Both the position numbers and the translations under genes were made by a program. A stretch of DNA of 64,000 nt from Caldicellulosiruptor owensensis OL (GTDB lineage: Bacteria > Bacillota > Thermoanaerobacteria > Caldicellulosiruptorales > Caldicellulosiruptoraceae): the NCBI RefSeq assembly GCF_000166335.1, contig NC_014657.1:124001-188000 (forward strand), given 5' to 3'. The notes below the pieces were generated by a model. It saw only the letters and a list, made by a program, of their open reading frames with translations, was not told the DNA's origin and ran no database searches. Below are positions 1 to 8,256 of the stretch, one piece after another. Position 1 is the stretch's first letter; every line of letters begins with the position of its first letter.

Positions 1-103
1 AATAAGTTCTATATTTTTTACTATCTACCCACCCCAATACTTATTATAGATTCATTTTTTCTTGTCAAAAATATGTCGAACTTTAAGATTTAATTGAGAA
101 TAA

Positions 104-144
104 AATAAAATGGAGCTGCTTCCTGAAAAATTTTTAGCAGCCCC
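104..144 (-). terminator. Rho-independent terminator of the 176-1348 gene
   Basis: On the minus strand a 9-bp stem (136-144 with 112-120, one G-U pair) closes a 15-nt loop and is followed by a T-rich tract. It lies about 30 bases past the stop codon of the secreted-protein gene. Bases 1-103 show no gene. Confidence 0.75.
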
Positions 145-175
145 TTTAATTTTCTTAGAACTTTCAAAAACAACC

Positions 176-1348
176 CTACATTTTTATTCCTGTCATTGGT
201 AAACCAAGTTTTTTGAATATATTTTCTAAATTCTTCTGCATAATTTCCAAATCCTTGTCAGTTAGCTTTGTCATATCAGCACCTTTTGATATATCGATTT
301 TGGGCACCTTTATATTTGCATTCAAAGAATTTATAACACCCTTCATGTCGAACATAATCTTAAAACCGCTGGAGTCTTTCAGGTAAAAATATAATCTCTC
401 ACCTTTTAGGTTATTTTTGTCATCTATCATAATCCTATACTGAAGGGTAAAAGGTGGAATCTGTGATTTTATTTCATCGATAGCATAAACAGCACTGCTA
501 ACAGCTTGAGTGTAATTTTGGTTTACCTGATTTAAAATTTTGTTGACATCAAAATCCTGAGGTTGAAGTCCTTGCCCCTCAGCTAACATCTGTGCTTGCA
601 GTATTGCTTTGGAATCTTCAAGTATTAGTTTTAAAACTTGAAGTAAAAACTCTTTTGTTTTAGCGTCATTAGCTCCTTTTGTTAAAATAGCTTTTAAGAT
701 TTCTATACTTGAATTTTTATTGAATTCAAAGATAATTTCATCACAACTTTGTTTTTTCCCGTTGCTAAAGACAACATCTGCCTTTTTGTCAGAAAGCTTA
801 ACAACAGCTACAAGTTTAGGCATCAGAACCTCAGCATAGCTTGCTACCAATTCTTGAAGCTGTTTATTAGATCTTACATCAAACAATTTAGTATATTTTT
901 CAACATCAATTTTAACAGGCATATTCTTGTAAGCATCACTGAGTTTTACATATAATGGTTTTGAATAAATTTGTGGGAAGTTGTAAACAGCTAATTCTTT
1001 ATTGACGTAAACAGTACCACTTAAGACTTGTTTGCTGTTGTAATACAAACTTAGTACCATATTAGTTTCATAGTTGTAAACATCTGCTACAACTCTTGCT
1101 TTTATATACATTTTCTTTAAAAACTCTTCCAATTTCTTATCCTCTGCTGTTGCATTTTTGCCTGCAGAGAATCTAAAATCAATTCTTATTTCTTCATCAA
1201 CCGTTTTTGCGTTTTGTGTCTGCAGATAAGCAATTCCCGCTTTGAGAAGCAGAGCAGAATTTGTTTGAGAATATGCAACAGAAGAAATCACAAAACTTAA
1301 AGCAACTATAAATATGATGAGCAGCTTTATTGACCTTTTTAGTTTCAA
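176..1348 (-). CDS. Secreted protein of unknown function
   Basis: A 390-residue protein with a clear Sec signal peptide: Lys/Arg-rich start, a hydrophobic stretch at about residues 8-24, and a probable cleavage after AYS. There is no lipobox cysteine and no further membrane segment, so it is probably exported and released or wall-associated. The rest is a Lys-rich mixed alpha/beta sequence that I do not recognise. The start ATG has a GAGGGGG ribosome site about 9 bases upstream. It is transcribed alone, with its own terminator. It could be a lipoprotein-like substrate carrier or a family-specific wall protein; nothing visible decides this. Confidence 0.8.
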   Translation of the reverse strand: MKLKRSIKLLIIFIVALSFVISSVAYSQTNSALLLKAGIAYLQTQNAKTVDEEIRIDFRFSAGKNATAEDKKLEEFLKKMYIKARVVADVYNYETNMVLSLYYNSKQVLSGTVYVNKELAVYNFPQIYSKPLYVKLSDAYKNMPVKIDVEKYTKLFDVRSNKQLQELVASYAEVLMPKLVAVVKLSDKKADVVFSNGKKQSCDEIIFEFNKNSSIEILKAILTKGANDAKTKEFLLQVLKLILEDSKAILQAQMLAEGQGLQPQDFDVNKILNQVNQNYTQAVSSAVYAIDEIKSQIPPFTLQYRIMIDDKNNLKGERLYFYLKDSSGFKIMFDMKGVINSLNANIKVPKIDISKGADMTKLTDKDLEIMQKNLENIFKKLGLPMTGIKM

Positions 1349-1480
1349 AAAAATTACCCCCTCATGTATTTTTAGAAATTGAATATATGCTAAGTATATC
1401 CAAAAAATTTTCTACTGTCAATAATTTTTTGAAATAACAGATTAATACGGCAGAGAAAAATGTTAATTGTCTTTTTTACA

Positions 1481-1600
1481 ATGATGAGATGTTTTTATTA
1501 ACGGCTATGGATAGCCTTTGGGACTTTACATGATAGTATGCGATTTGCAAAAGGGAATATAACTGGAGAGGAATATCAGAGGAAGAAAGAATTGATTTAA
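1481..1600 (+). pseudogene. Possible relic of a small SHOCT-domain protein
   Basis: Frame +2 from 1481 reads a short start, an in-frame TAA at about 1499, then an open stretch ending in MRFAKGNITGEEYQRKKELI and a stop at 1598-1600. The last 20 residues resemble the SHOCT motif (RxAKGEITxEEYxxxK) found at the C-terminus of many small bacterial proteins. The internal stop suggests a decayed gene; a very short gene starting at 1538 is the alternative. Apart from this and the terminator at 1621-1678, the gap 1349-1691 holds nothing I recognise. Confidence 0.3.
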
Positions 1601-1620
1601 AATAAGTAACTCAAAAATTT

Positions 1621-1678
1621 AAAGGCTGCCACATGTTACTTTAGGAGGTTCAACCCCAAAGTAGATGGCAGCCTTTTT
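1621..1678. terminator. Bidirectional hairpin terminator after rubrerythrin
   Basis: The outer arms AAAGGCTGCCA (1621-1631) and TGGCAGCCTTT (about 1666-1676) pair, and the inner TACTTT/AAAGTA arms extend the stem. T-runs follow on both strands. On the minus strand it lies directly after the rubrerythrin stop codon. Confidence 0.8.
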
Positions 1679-1691
1679 AATTTTTAAATTT

Positions 1692-2228
1692 TTAATAATT
1701 CTCAGCTCTTATCTCAAAGAACGACTGTGGATGTTTGCAGGTTGGACATACCTTTGGAGCTTCTTTGCCAACATGAACATAGCCGCAGTTTCTGCACTTC
1801 CAAGCAACAACATCATCTTTTACAAATACCTTGCCGTTTTCAACGTTTTCAAGAAGTTTTCTGTATCTTTCTTCATGTTTTTCCTCGACCTTTGCAACAA
1901 ACTCAAAAGCAATGGCTATCTCTTCAAATCCTTCTTCTCTTGCAACCCTTGCAAATTCTTTGTACATTTCAGCCCATTCGTAATGTTCGCCTTCTGCAGC
2001 AGCTTTTAGGTTTTCTTGAGTGTTACCAATTCCGTTTAAGAACTTGAAAAATAGCTTTGCATGTTCTTTTTCATTCTCAGCTGTCTCCTCAAAGATTGCT
2101 GCAATCTGCTCATACCCTTCTTTTCTTGCCTGGGATGCAAAATAGGTATACTTGTTTCTTGCCTGAGACTCACCAGCAAACGCAGCCCACAAGTTCTTTT
2201 CTGTCTGTGTTCCTTTTAAATCCTTCAT
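1692..2228 (-). CDS. rbr: Rubrerythrin
   Basis: A 178-residue cytoplasmic non-haem iron protein that reduces hydrogen peroxide with electrons from rubredoxin or an NADH:rubredoxin reductase, a standard anaerobe defence. The N-terminal four-helix domain carries the di-iron ligands: E20, E53-x-x-H56, a Glu near 97-98, and E115-x-x-H118. The C-terminal rubredoxin-like knuckles are C145-x2-C148 and C161-x2-C164, ending in the usual [10 protein letters not shown]. The length is normal for the family. The start ATG follows GGGAGG. It lies 23 bases downstream of a perR-like gene and shares its promoter, which fits peroxide-controlled expression. Confidence 0.95.
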   Translation of the reverse strand: MKDLKGTQTEKNLWAAFAGESQARNKYTYFASQARKEGYEQIAAIFEETAENEKEHAKLFFKFLNGIGNTQENLKAAAEGEHYEWAEMYKEFARVAREEGFEEIAIAFEFVAKVEEKHEERYRKLLENVENGKVFVKDDVVAWKCRNCGYVHVGKEAPKVCPTCKHPQSFFEIRAENY

Positions 2229-2251
2229 CTTAAAATCAACCTCCCATAAAC

Positions 2252-2674
2252 TTAAGATAGATTTTTATTTTTACAATAAGGGCATACACCCTTATTGTAG
2301 ACGTAAATTTCCTCAACATCAAAGCTCGCGTCTAAAGAAGACTTAATTGAATCTTTTTCAACTAAAAAGTCATAAATCTTTTCGCATACCTTGCACTGAA
2401 AATGTCCATGAACAGATGTGTCAGCATCAAACCTTGCTATATTTTCTTCAATTGTTATCATCTGTGCAAGCCCTTTTTCAACAAAAAGGCTTAAAGTGTT
2501 GTACACCGACGTTTTAGAAAGTGTTGGAATCTCCTTTGAAAGACTACTGTACACTTCTTCTGCCGTGGGGTGGGTTTTGTGCTTTGTCAAGTACTCATAG
2601 ATTTTCAGCCTTATTAAAGATGGTTTTATTCCTTTTTTCTCGAGCTGCTCTTTCAAAAGATTTAGATCATTAAT
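2252..2674 (-). CDS. perR: Fur-family peroxide repressor (PerR-like)
   Basis: A winged-helix metalloregulator of about 140 residues. PerR-type features are visible: the oxidisable His in HPTAEEVY (equivalent to B. subtilis H37), the [11 protein letters not shown] metal site (D85, H91, H93 equivalents), an Asp in KIYDF (D104, where Fur has Glu), and two structural-zinc CxxC pairs (CKVC and CPYC). It should repress itself and rbr until peroxide oxidises the iron site. Start: the TTG at 2656 has no ribosome site, whereas an in-frame ATT at 2672-2674 sits 8 bases after AGGGGG and adds six plausible residues. I therefore place the start there, but a TTG start is possible. Confidence 0.85.
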   Translation of the reverse strand: MNDLNLLKEQLEKKGIKPSLIRLKIYEYLTKHKTHPTAEEVYSSLSKEIPTLSKTSVYNTLSLFVEKGLAQMITIEENIARFDADTSVHGHFQCKVCEKIYDFLVEKDSIKSSLDASFDVEEIYVYNKGVCPYCKNKNLS

Positions 2675-2711
2675 CTTGGTCGCCCCCTGTGAACTTATTT
2701 TAATATTGAAC

Positions 2712-2753
2712 TAATTACAATTTTATTATAATTACGACTTTTAATTTTGTCAA
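2712..2753 (-). promoter_or_regulatory. perR-rbr promoter with overlapping operator
   Basis: The minus strand carries a perfect sigma-A promoter: TTGACA (2748-2753), a 17-bp spacer and TATAAT (2725-2730). An inverted repeat TAATTATAAT-AAA-ATTGTAATTA (2712-2734, 9 of 10 arm pairs) covers the -10 box. The half sites resemble the Fur/PerR consensus TTATAAT, although the centre is 3 bp instead of the usual 1 bp. This is a good candidate autoregulatory operator. Confidence 0.8.
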
Positions 2754-2783
2754 TAAAAATTTTGAAAATTACTTTTTAAAAAC

Positions 2784-2825
2784 AAAAGGGCTGTTTTTGT
2801 CATCTATTTACAGCCCTTTTTACTT
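2784..2825. terminator. Bidirectional terminator after the GH13 gene
   Basis: An 11-bp perfect stem (AAAAGGGCTGT at 2784-2794 with ACAGCCCTTTT at 2810-2820) has T-runs on both sides. On the minus strand it follows the alpha-glucosidase stop codon. Confidence 0.85.
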
Positions 2826-2828
2826 TTC

Positions 2829-4505
2829 TTATATTTTATATACCCTCGATTCATATGGTTTTAAAACAATTTTTTGTTGAATATCATCTTCAACCTCATA
2901 ATTGCTGATTAAAAGCTCAGGCTTATTAAGGAATATTTCTTTTGGTGCGCAAAATTCCACTTCTTCTTCCGAAAAGTTCATAACAACAAGAAGTTTTTCA
3001 TTTCCATAGCTTCTTGTATAGGCAAAGATTTTTTCATCATTTTCATAAAGCATCTGAACATCACCATATACAACTGCCGGATGTGTTTTTCTCAGCTGGA
3101 TAAGTTTTTTGTAGTAGTAAAAGATAGAACCTTTGTCAGCAAGAGCTTTCTTTACATTTATTTCTTTGTAATTTGGATTTACTTTTATCCACGGCTTTCC
3201 TGTTGTAAACCCCGCGTTTTCTGAGTCGTTCCATTGCATTGGAGTTCTTGCATGGTCTCTGCTTCTTTTGTTCAGGATTTCTAAAATGCTATCATCTGAC
3301 ATGCCTTTTTCCTTCATTTCACGGTAAAAGTTAAGTGTTTCAATATCTCTGAACTCATCAATACTTTCAAACTTGCAGTTTGTCATGCCAATCTCTTCGC
3401 CTTGGTAGATAAAAGGAGTTCCTTGCCATGTGTGAAGCAAAGTCGCCAAAAGCTTAGCAGACTCAACCCTGTATTCTTTATCATTACCAAAACGCGAGAC
3501 CATCCTTGGCTGGTCATGGTTGTTAAGGTAAAGCGAATTCCAGCCCTTGTCTTTTAAAGCTAAATACCACTTGTACATTATTTTTTTCAAATCAGTGAGT
3601 TTCCAAGGCTTTACATTCCACTTGCTGCCGCTACAGTCCATATCCATGTGCTCAAAATGAAAGATCATATTAAGCTCATTTCTGTCATACTCTACATACA
3701 GCTTTGCAATCTCAGGAGTTACAAATGGAGTCTCTCCAACTGTCATGATGTCGTATTTGCTCAAGACTTCTCTGTTCATCTCCTGCAGATATTCATGAAC
3801 GCGCGGACCGTTTGCATAGTATTTGAAACCAACAAGTCCTCCTTTTTTTTCGCCTTCTCTATCGTCTGGTAGTCCTTCCACCTTGGAGATAAGATTTATC
3901 ACATCCATTCTAAAACCGTCTATACCCTTGTCAAGCCACCACTTCATCATTTTATAAACTTCCTGACGGACCTGAGGATTGTCCCAGTTCAGGTCTGGCT
4001 GCTTTGTTGCAAAAAGATGTAGATAGTACTCTCCAGTCTGTGGGTCATACTCCCACGCAGGACCACCAAAAAAGGATGTCCAGTTGTTAGGAAGCTTACC
4101 GTTTTTCCCAGGTCGCCAGAAATAAAAGTTTCTGTAAGGACTGTCTTTTGATTTTTTTGACTCCAAAAACCATTTGTGCTCGTCAGATGTGTGGTTCACA
4201 ACAAGGTCCATTACAATTTTAATTCCTCTTTTGTGGGCTTCGTTCAATAGTCTATCAAAATCTTCCATTGTACCAAACTCATCCATGATGTCATAGTAAT
4301 CGCTGATGTCATAACCATTGTCTGCGTTTGGAGATTTGTAAATAGGATTGAGCCAGATAACGTCTACTCCAAGTTCTTGTAGATAATCAAGTTTTTCTAT
4401 TATTCCTGGCAAATCTCCAATTCCATCACCGTTTGAGTCATAAAAGCTTCGAGGATAGATTTGATATACAACAGCTTCCTTCCACCACTTTTTGTGCAAG
4501 TCCAT
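2829..4505 (-). CDS. malL: GH13 oligo-1,6-glucosidase / alpha-glucosidase
   Basis: A cytoplasmic family GH13 enzyme of about 558 residues that hydrolyses short alpha-glucosides such as isomaltose or panose. All GH13 signatures are present in order: DLVVNHT (region I), QPDLNW (region V), GFRMDVIN with the nucleophile Asp (region II), VGETP with the acid/base Glu (region III) and LNNHDQPR (region IV). The Val after the nucleophile Asp (DVIN) is the residue linked to alpha-1,6 preference in this subfamily. The start is set at the ATG at 4505, which has AAGGAG just upstream; the open frame extends further but that part is hydrophobic noise. It lacks a signal peptide. It stands alone, with a terminator behind it. 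Confidence 0.92.
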   Translation of the reverse strand: MDLHKKWWKEAVVYQIYPRSFYDSNGDGIGDLPGIIEKLDYLQELGVDVIWLNPIYKSPNADNGYDISDYYDIMDEFGTMEDFDRLLNEAHKRGIKIVMDLVVNHTSDEHKWFLESKKSKDSPYRNFYFWRPGKNGKLPNNWTSFFGGPAWEYDPQTGEYYLHLFATKQPDLNWDNPQVRQEVYKMMKWWLDKGIDGFRMDVINLISKVEGLPDDREGEKKGGLVGFKYYANGPRVHEYLQEMNREVLSKYDIMTVGETPFVTPEIAKLYVEYDRNELNMIFHFEHMDMDCSGSKWNVKPWKLTDLKKIMYKWYLALKDKGWNSLYLNNHDQPRMVSRFGNDKEYRVESAKLLATLLHTWQGTPFIYQGEEIGMTNCKFESIDEFRDIETLNFYREMKEKGMSDDSILEILNKRSRDHARTPMQWNDSENAGFTTGKPWIKVNPNYKEINVKKALADKGSIFYYYKKLIQLRKTHPAVVYGDVQMLYENDEKIFAYTRSYGNEKLLVVMNFSEEEVEFCAPKEIFLNKPELLISNYEVEDDIQQKIVLKPYESRVYKI

Positions 4506-4686
4506 CCCTGCTCCTTTCAATAAAATGTGGTATATCAATAGTATAACATAAATTTTACAAAAACAGTAGACATTACTTGCTATACAAAACATTTTCAAGA
4601 CAAAAGATACTAAACTATTCTTTTGAGGAAAAAAATTTATCAAAAATTAAACAAGAAGGCTCCATCTTCTGTAAGATAGATATAAA

Positions 4687-5313
4687 TTACTTTTTTATCT
4701 CATGTTGCTTATCAATAAGTGAAATATAAAAAGTAGCAAGTTTTTCCTTGTTCTTATATATCATTATAATTAGGTTTAAAAACCACAAAGCCAAAAGATA
4801 GACCGAAAAGTTATTCAAATAGAGATATACTCCCACAATTGTAAAACCAAGTACTACCATAAAAGCATCCTCTTCAGTTGTTGTACGGCCACCATGTTTT
4901 AGCTTTTTCGCTATTAAAAAGAGCAAGGCAAGTACTACCGCATAGAAGAGAGAAACCCTAAAACGAGTTGTAGCACTCCACATTCCAAATGTAGTTGCAA
5001 TGGATTTTCCTCCTTTAAATCTCAAAAAAGGTGAAAATGCATGGCCCAAGATGGGTGCAATTGCAGCAGGGATAATATATGACTTTGGAAGATATCCCTT
5101 TTCAACAAAATAAACAAGAGGAAAATAACCTTTTGCAAAATCGAGGAATACTCCCAAAAGTCCAATTTTAACTCCAGCTACCTGAATTAGGTTAAAAGCT
5201 CCTGGATTTCCGTCGCCAACCGCTGTTATATCCTTTTTAACAAGCTTTCCAAGCCAGTAGGAGAACATCAACGACCCACAGAAAAATTCCAAAAGAGTGA
5301 TTGCAGCAAGCAT
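4687..5313 (-). CDS. plsY: PlsY-like glycerol-3-phosphate acyltransferase paralogue
   Basis: A 208-residue multispanning membrane protein. The three PlsY motifs are recognisable: GSLMFSYWLGK with VGDGNPGAFN (motif 1), LDFAKGYFP (motif 2) and GHAFSPFLRFKGGKSIATTFG (motif 3). PlsY transfers acyl groups from acyl-phosphate to glycerol-3-phosphate. Motif 1 here reads GDGNPGAFN where housekeeping PlsY has GSGNIGATN, and the C-terminal third is divergent, so this may be a specialised paralogue acting on another acceptor. The start lies 2 bases after the stop of the glycosyltransferase gene, so the two are translationally coupled. Confidence 0.75.
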   Translation of the reverse strand: MLAAITLLEFFCGSLMFSYWLGKLVKKDITAVGDGNPGAFNLIQVAGVKIGLLGVFLDFAKGYFPLVYFVEKGYLPKSYIIPAAIAPILGHAFSPFLRFKGGKSIATTFGMWSATTRFRVSLFYAVVLALLFLIAKKLKHGGRTTTEEDAFMVVLGFTIVGVYLYLNNFSVYLLALWFLNLIIMIYKNKEKLATFYISLIDKQHEIKK

Positions 5314-5315
5314 TT

Positions 5316-6413
5316 TTATTTACCCCCTACTTTAATTTGTCTTCCTTTCCAGTAGACACTTCTAATAAACTTTACTTGATAAAAAGAGTACAAAATCATT
5401 AGTAAAAAATACGCAGTAGGAATAAAGTACAGTATAGGAAGTACAATGCCAAAATTACCTATATATATTTGGAGGTATAATATCTGAATAACATAAAGAA
5501 TATAGCCTATTAAAAATTTAGTTGCTAAAGGATGATGAGTGTACAGCAAAATTGGTGTTAAGAAACCTGTTAAGACAAGTCCAAAAGTCCACAGGGCAAT
5601 TAAAATGACTGTTTTTGTATTTAAAAGCTGCATGCTTAAGGCTGCACTTTTTGCAATTCCTTCCAGCTGGCTTTTCATTCCATTTGGGTACATTCTAAAC
5701 GCAACAGCACCGTATCCTAAAAAATTTTCAACTCTAATGCCATTTTCGCAAAAAAGTTTGCCAAGGCTCAAATCGTCTGTTACTCTGTTGTATATACGTT
5801 TGTGCCCGCCAACCTTTTCGTAGTCTTTTCTAAAAACTGCTATACATGAACCATACATTCCTTTGCTCCTGCTCTTTCTTTCATAAGGTGACATAAACGC
5901 AAATACACCAAGGATATTTACAATTAAACATAATTTTTCATAAAGCTGCTGCGTTGTATGATATGGTATAACCGAAATTGCACCATTTGTTGAAAAGAGT
6001 GTCTTTACAATTCTTTCTATACTATCTTGGGATAATCTCACATCAGCGTCTAAAAATATCAGTATATCACCTGTTGAGTTTAAATACCCATTCCAAAGAG
6101 CCCAATTTTTACCTGTCCAGCCAGACGGCAAAGTTGGATTTTTAATTAGCTTCACACCAAATTTTTCAGCGATTTTGCTAGTCCCATCTTCAGAAAAATC
6201 ATCTACCACTATTATTTCATCAGGAACTATTGTTTGATTTGAAAGGCTTTTAAGAAGGTGAGGCAAGTTCTTCTCTTCATTTCGAGCAGGGATTATAACA
6301 GAAATCTTTTGATTTAATTCAAAAAAATCGCCTTTAGTGTCTGTAAGAAAAATTTTTGAGAAAAGAAGAAATCCTGAAGCTATACCCAGAATGAAAAGAG
6401 CAAAAAGTATCAT
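5316..6413 (-). CDS. Membrane GT2 family glycosyltransferase
   Basis: About 365 residues. An N-terminal membrane anchor (about 1-20) is followed by a GT-A domain (VIIPARNEEKN, VVDDFSEDGT, FLDADVRL as the DxD-type metal site, VTDDLSLG), then three or four C-terminal membrane helices. The architecture matches glycosyltransferases of the CrtQ/CruC type that glucosylate lipids or carotenoid-type acceptors, but the acceptor cannot be read from sequence. The start is set at ATG 6413 because AAAGGAG lies 8 bases upstream; the longer frame begins with a TTG lacking a ribosome site. It is the first gene of a two-gene operon with the PlsY-like gene. Confidence 0.82.
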   Translation of the reverse strand: MILFALFILGIASGFLLFSKIFLTDTKGDFFELNQKISVIIPARNEEKNLPHLLKSLSNQTIVPDEIIVVDDFSEDGTSKIAEKFGVKLIKNPTLPSGWTGKNWALWNGYLNSTGDILIFLDADVRLSQDSIERIVKTLFSTNGAISVIPYHTTQQLYEKLCLIVNILGVFAFMSPYERKSRSKGMYGSCIAVFRKDYEKVGGHKRIYNRVTDDLSLGKLFCENGIRVENFLGYGAVAFRMYPNGMKSQLEGIAKSAALSMQLLNTKTVILIALWTFGLVLTGFLTPILLYTHHPLATKFLIGYILYVIQILYLQIYIGNFGIVLPILYFIPTAYFLLMILYSFYQVKFIRSVYWKGRQIKVGGK

Positions 6414-6468
6414 AAAAAAATCAGCTCCTTTTTGAAAATGCAGAATGTTAGCCAATCATATTTACTAT

Positions 6469-6497
6469 ATTATACATTATTTGTGCTATTATTTGAA
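6469..6497 (-). promoter_or_regulatory. Candidate promoter of the GT2-PlsY operon
   Basis: The minus strand has TTCAAA (6492-6497), 17 bp, then TATAAT (6469-6474), about 55 bases before the chosen start codon. The target duplication of the insertion sequence begins only 7 bp upstream of the -35 box, so the element landed at the edge of this promoter. Confidence 0.45.
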
Positions 6498-6504
6498 TGC
6501 AACA

Positions 6505-8134
6505 TATATTCAAGATAGTGTCAAGAGTTTGTAGGGAAATTTTTTATTAAAATACGACTGCATTTAAGAAATCTCCAGTACTTAGGCCTTTCAGTACTCT
6601 AAACGTCAAATCAACTTTTCCTCTTGCTAAAATTGGCACATTATTCCTCGTCTCCTCAATCTGTTTCCTTATCTTCTTAACATTTTTTCTCACAATTTCT
6701 TTCAATATTTTTTCTTCTTTCTCTTCCTTGCCACAAATCTCTTTTAAATATGCTTCTTTCAAGTTTACACCATTATACTTCAAGCTCAATAACTTTACCA
6801 TCACTTCTGCTCCTTGTTCGCTCCATCCTCTTGGTCTTGAACTCATCCTATCTGCTAATACGTGGCTTACATGCCCTTCTGCACTACATCCTTTTATAAT
6901 CCTATTATCTAACTCTAATACTATATTATCCCAATGATTGGCTATATATCTCCTACTTTCATTTATCCTCTTCAACGCTCTTTTGTCCTCTCCAGCCTTT
7001 TCCATCGCTTTAGCTACCAATCCCTCAAACTTCTCTCTATCCTTATCCCTCAATGCTTCTACTATCCCAGCAAAAATATTCTTATCTCCACCGCTTATTT
7101 TGATTACCTCTCTCATTAGATGAAACCTGTCTAATACAAATTCTGCACCCACTATCCATTCAAGCCCTTCCTTTATCCATGCCGCTCCATCCCCTAACAA
7201 ATATATCTTCTCTATCTTCTCCGTTTCATAGTGCTCCTCTATATATTCACTTACTTTTGACCAAAAATCTTCTGGTCTCTCTTTAATACTGCTAAAATAA
7301 TGCACCCCTTTTAATTCCTTTCTTTTGACAATCCCTTTCTCTTCTTTATATCCCTCATTTATGTACGCAAGCTTCGCTATCTTCCCTTCTCCGTTTTGTA
7401 ACGAAATATGATCTTCATCTGCCTCTATATAAAGTTCTTTTACCACTTTTTTACTGCCTGCAACTCCTTTTTTATTATGCTCGATTCTATCTAACTGAGC
7501 TGCCTCTATCCTCCTCAAAATATTCATTACACTTTGTCTTGTCATTTTCTCTTCTCCTAATACTTCTTTGGCTGCTTTTTCATATGATATTTCCACTACT
7601 TTCTCAACTATTGCTGCTTTGACTGCTTTGTCTATTCTTTGGTATTTCTCTATCCCCAAAATTTCATCTGCTAAATACACATACCCTCCCTCTTCTTTAT
7701 TCTTGTAGTACGTCCTTATATATTCCACATCTCCAAATATTGTCTTTATGCTCCTCTTATCTTTCCTTACAACCTCATACCTTGCCTTCCTCTTCTTTTC
7801 ATTCCTTACAATCTCATCTACAAGTCCGCATGCCTCTTTTATCATCTCCTTCCCTATCTCATCCATCTTCTCCTTCAATTCCATTGAATACATCGCTATA
7901 TCTTTCTCACCTCTTAATATCTCCACTATCCCTTCTCCAAATCTATTTAAAAGTTCCTCTATTTTTGCTATAATATTATCAAACATTTTGCTCCCTCCTT
8001 TGGTTTGTTTTTCCTTTCAGTTTTCTTCTTCTTTTTTTGCTCATTATTTTATATCATTCTCTCATTTTTCCCAAGAGGAGGGAGCATTTTTTCCATCTCA
8101 AGTCCTATAAATATTTTACACTAAGTATATTCAA
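6505..8134 (-). mobile_element. ISLre2-family insertion sequence with 9-bp target duplication
   Basis: The element spans 6514-8125 (1612 bp) and is flanked by the direct repeat TATATTCAA at 6505-6513 and 8126-8134. The ends are imperfect inverted repeats: GATAGTGTCAAG on the left and CTTAGTGTAAAA on the right read inwards, with about 15 of 21 positions matching after the first two bases. It contains one intact transposase gene. Both flanks are intergenic, so no gene is broken. The perfect duplication suggests a recent insertion. Confidence 0.88.
6547..7986 (-). CDS. ISLre2 (UPF0236) family transposase
   Basis: A 479-residue Lys/Glu-rich protein that I recognise as the UPF0236/ISLre2 transposase family. 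It has an N-terminal helical region, a central stretch with IEADEDHISLQ and LLGDGAAWIKEGL that is probably part of the DDE catalytic core, then HLMREV and a long helical C-terminus. Its length is normal for the family and the frame is unbroken, so the element is probably active. The gene fills almost the whole insertion sequence and starts at ATG 7986 behind a GGAGG-type site. Confidence 0.88.
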   Translation of the reverse strand: MFDNIIAKIEELLNRFGEGIVEILRGEKDIAMYSMELKEKMDEIGKEMIKEACGLVDEIVRNEKKRKARYEVVRKDKRSIKTIFGDVEYIRTYYKNKEEGGYVYLADEILGIEKYQRIDKAVKAAIVEKVVEISYEKAAKEVLGEEKMTRQSVMNILRRIEAAQLDRIEHNKKGVAGSKKVVKELYIEADEDHISLQNGEGKIAKLAYINEGYKEEKGIVKRKELKGVHYFSSIKERPEDFWSKVSEYIEEHYETEKIEKIYLLGDGAAWIKEGLEWIVGAEFVLDRFHLMREVIKISGGDKNIFAGIVEALRDKDREKFEGLVAKAMEKAGEDKRALKRINESRRYIANHWDNIVLELDNRIIKGCSAEGHVSHVLADRMSSRPRGWSEQGAEVMVKLLSLKYNGVNLKEAYLKEICGKEEKEEKILKEIVRKNVKKIRKQIEETRNNVPILARGKVDLTFRVLKGLSTGDFLNAVVF

Positions 8135-8256
8135 AAAATTTTTGCTAAATTCAAGTAATACTAGAATTTTTGATGTACTATAGAGATAATATAAGGAAAA
8201 AGAAAACATAGTTAGTTATTTGGATAGTACAAAATCAAGATAAGAGGGTGAACTTT

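Noticed and set aside
4506-4643. N-terminal extension of the GH13 reading frame
   Set aside because: Hydrophobic, family-unlike sequence without a ribosome site; ATG 4505 behind AAGGAG gives the normal enzyme start.
7748-8110. Ser/Leu/Phe-rich open frame opposite the transposase
   Set aside because: Antisense shadow of a Lys/Glu-rich gene; composition is what the reverse strand of such a gene gives.
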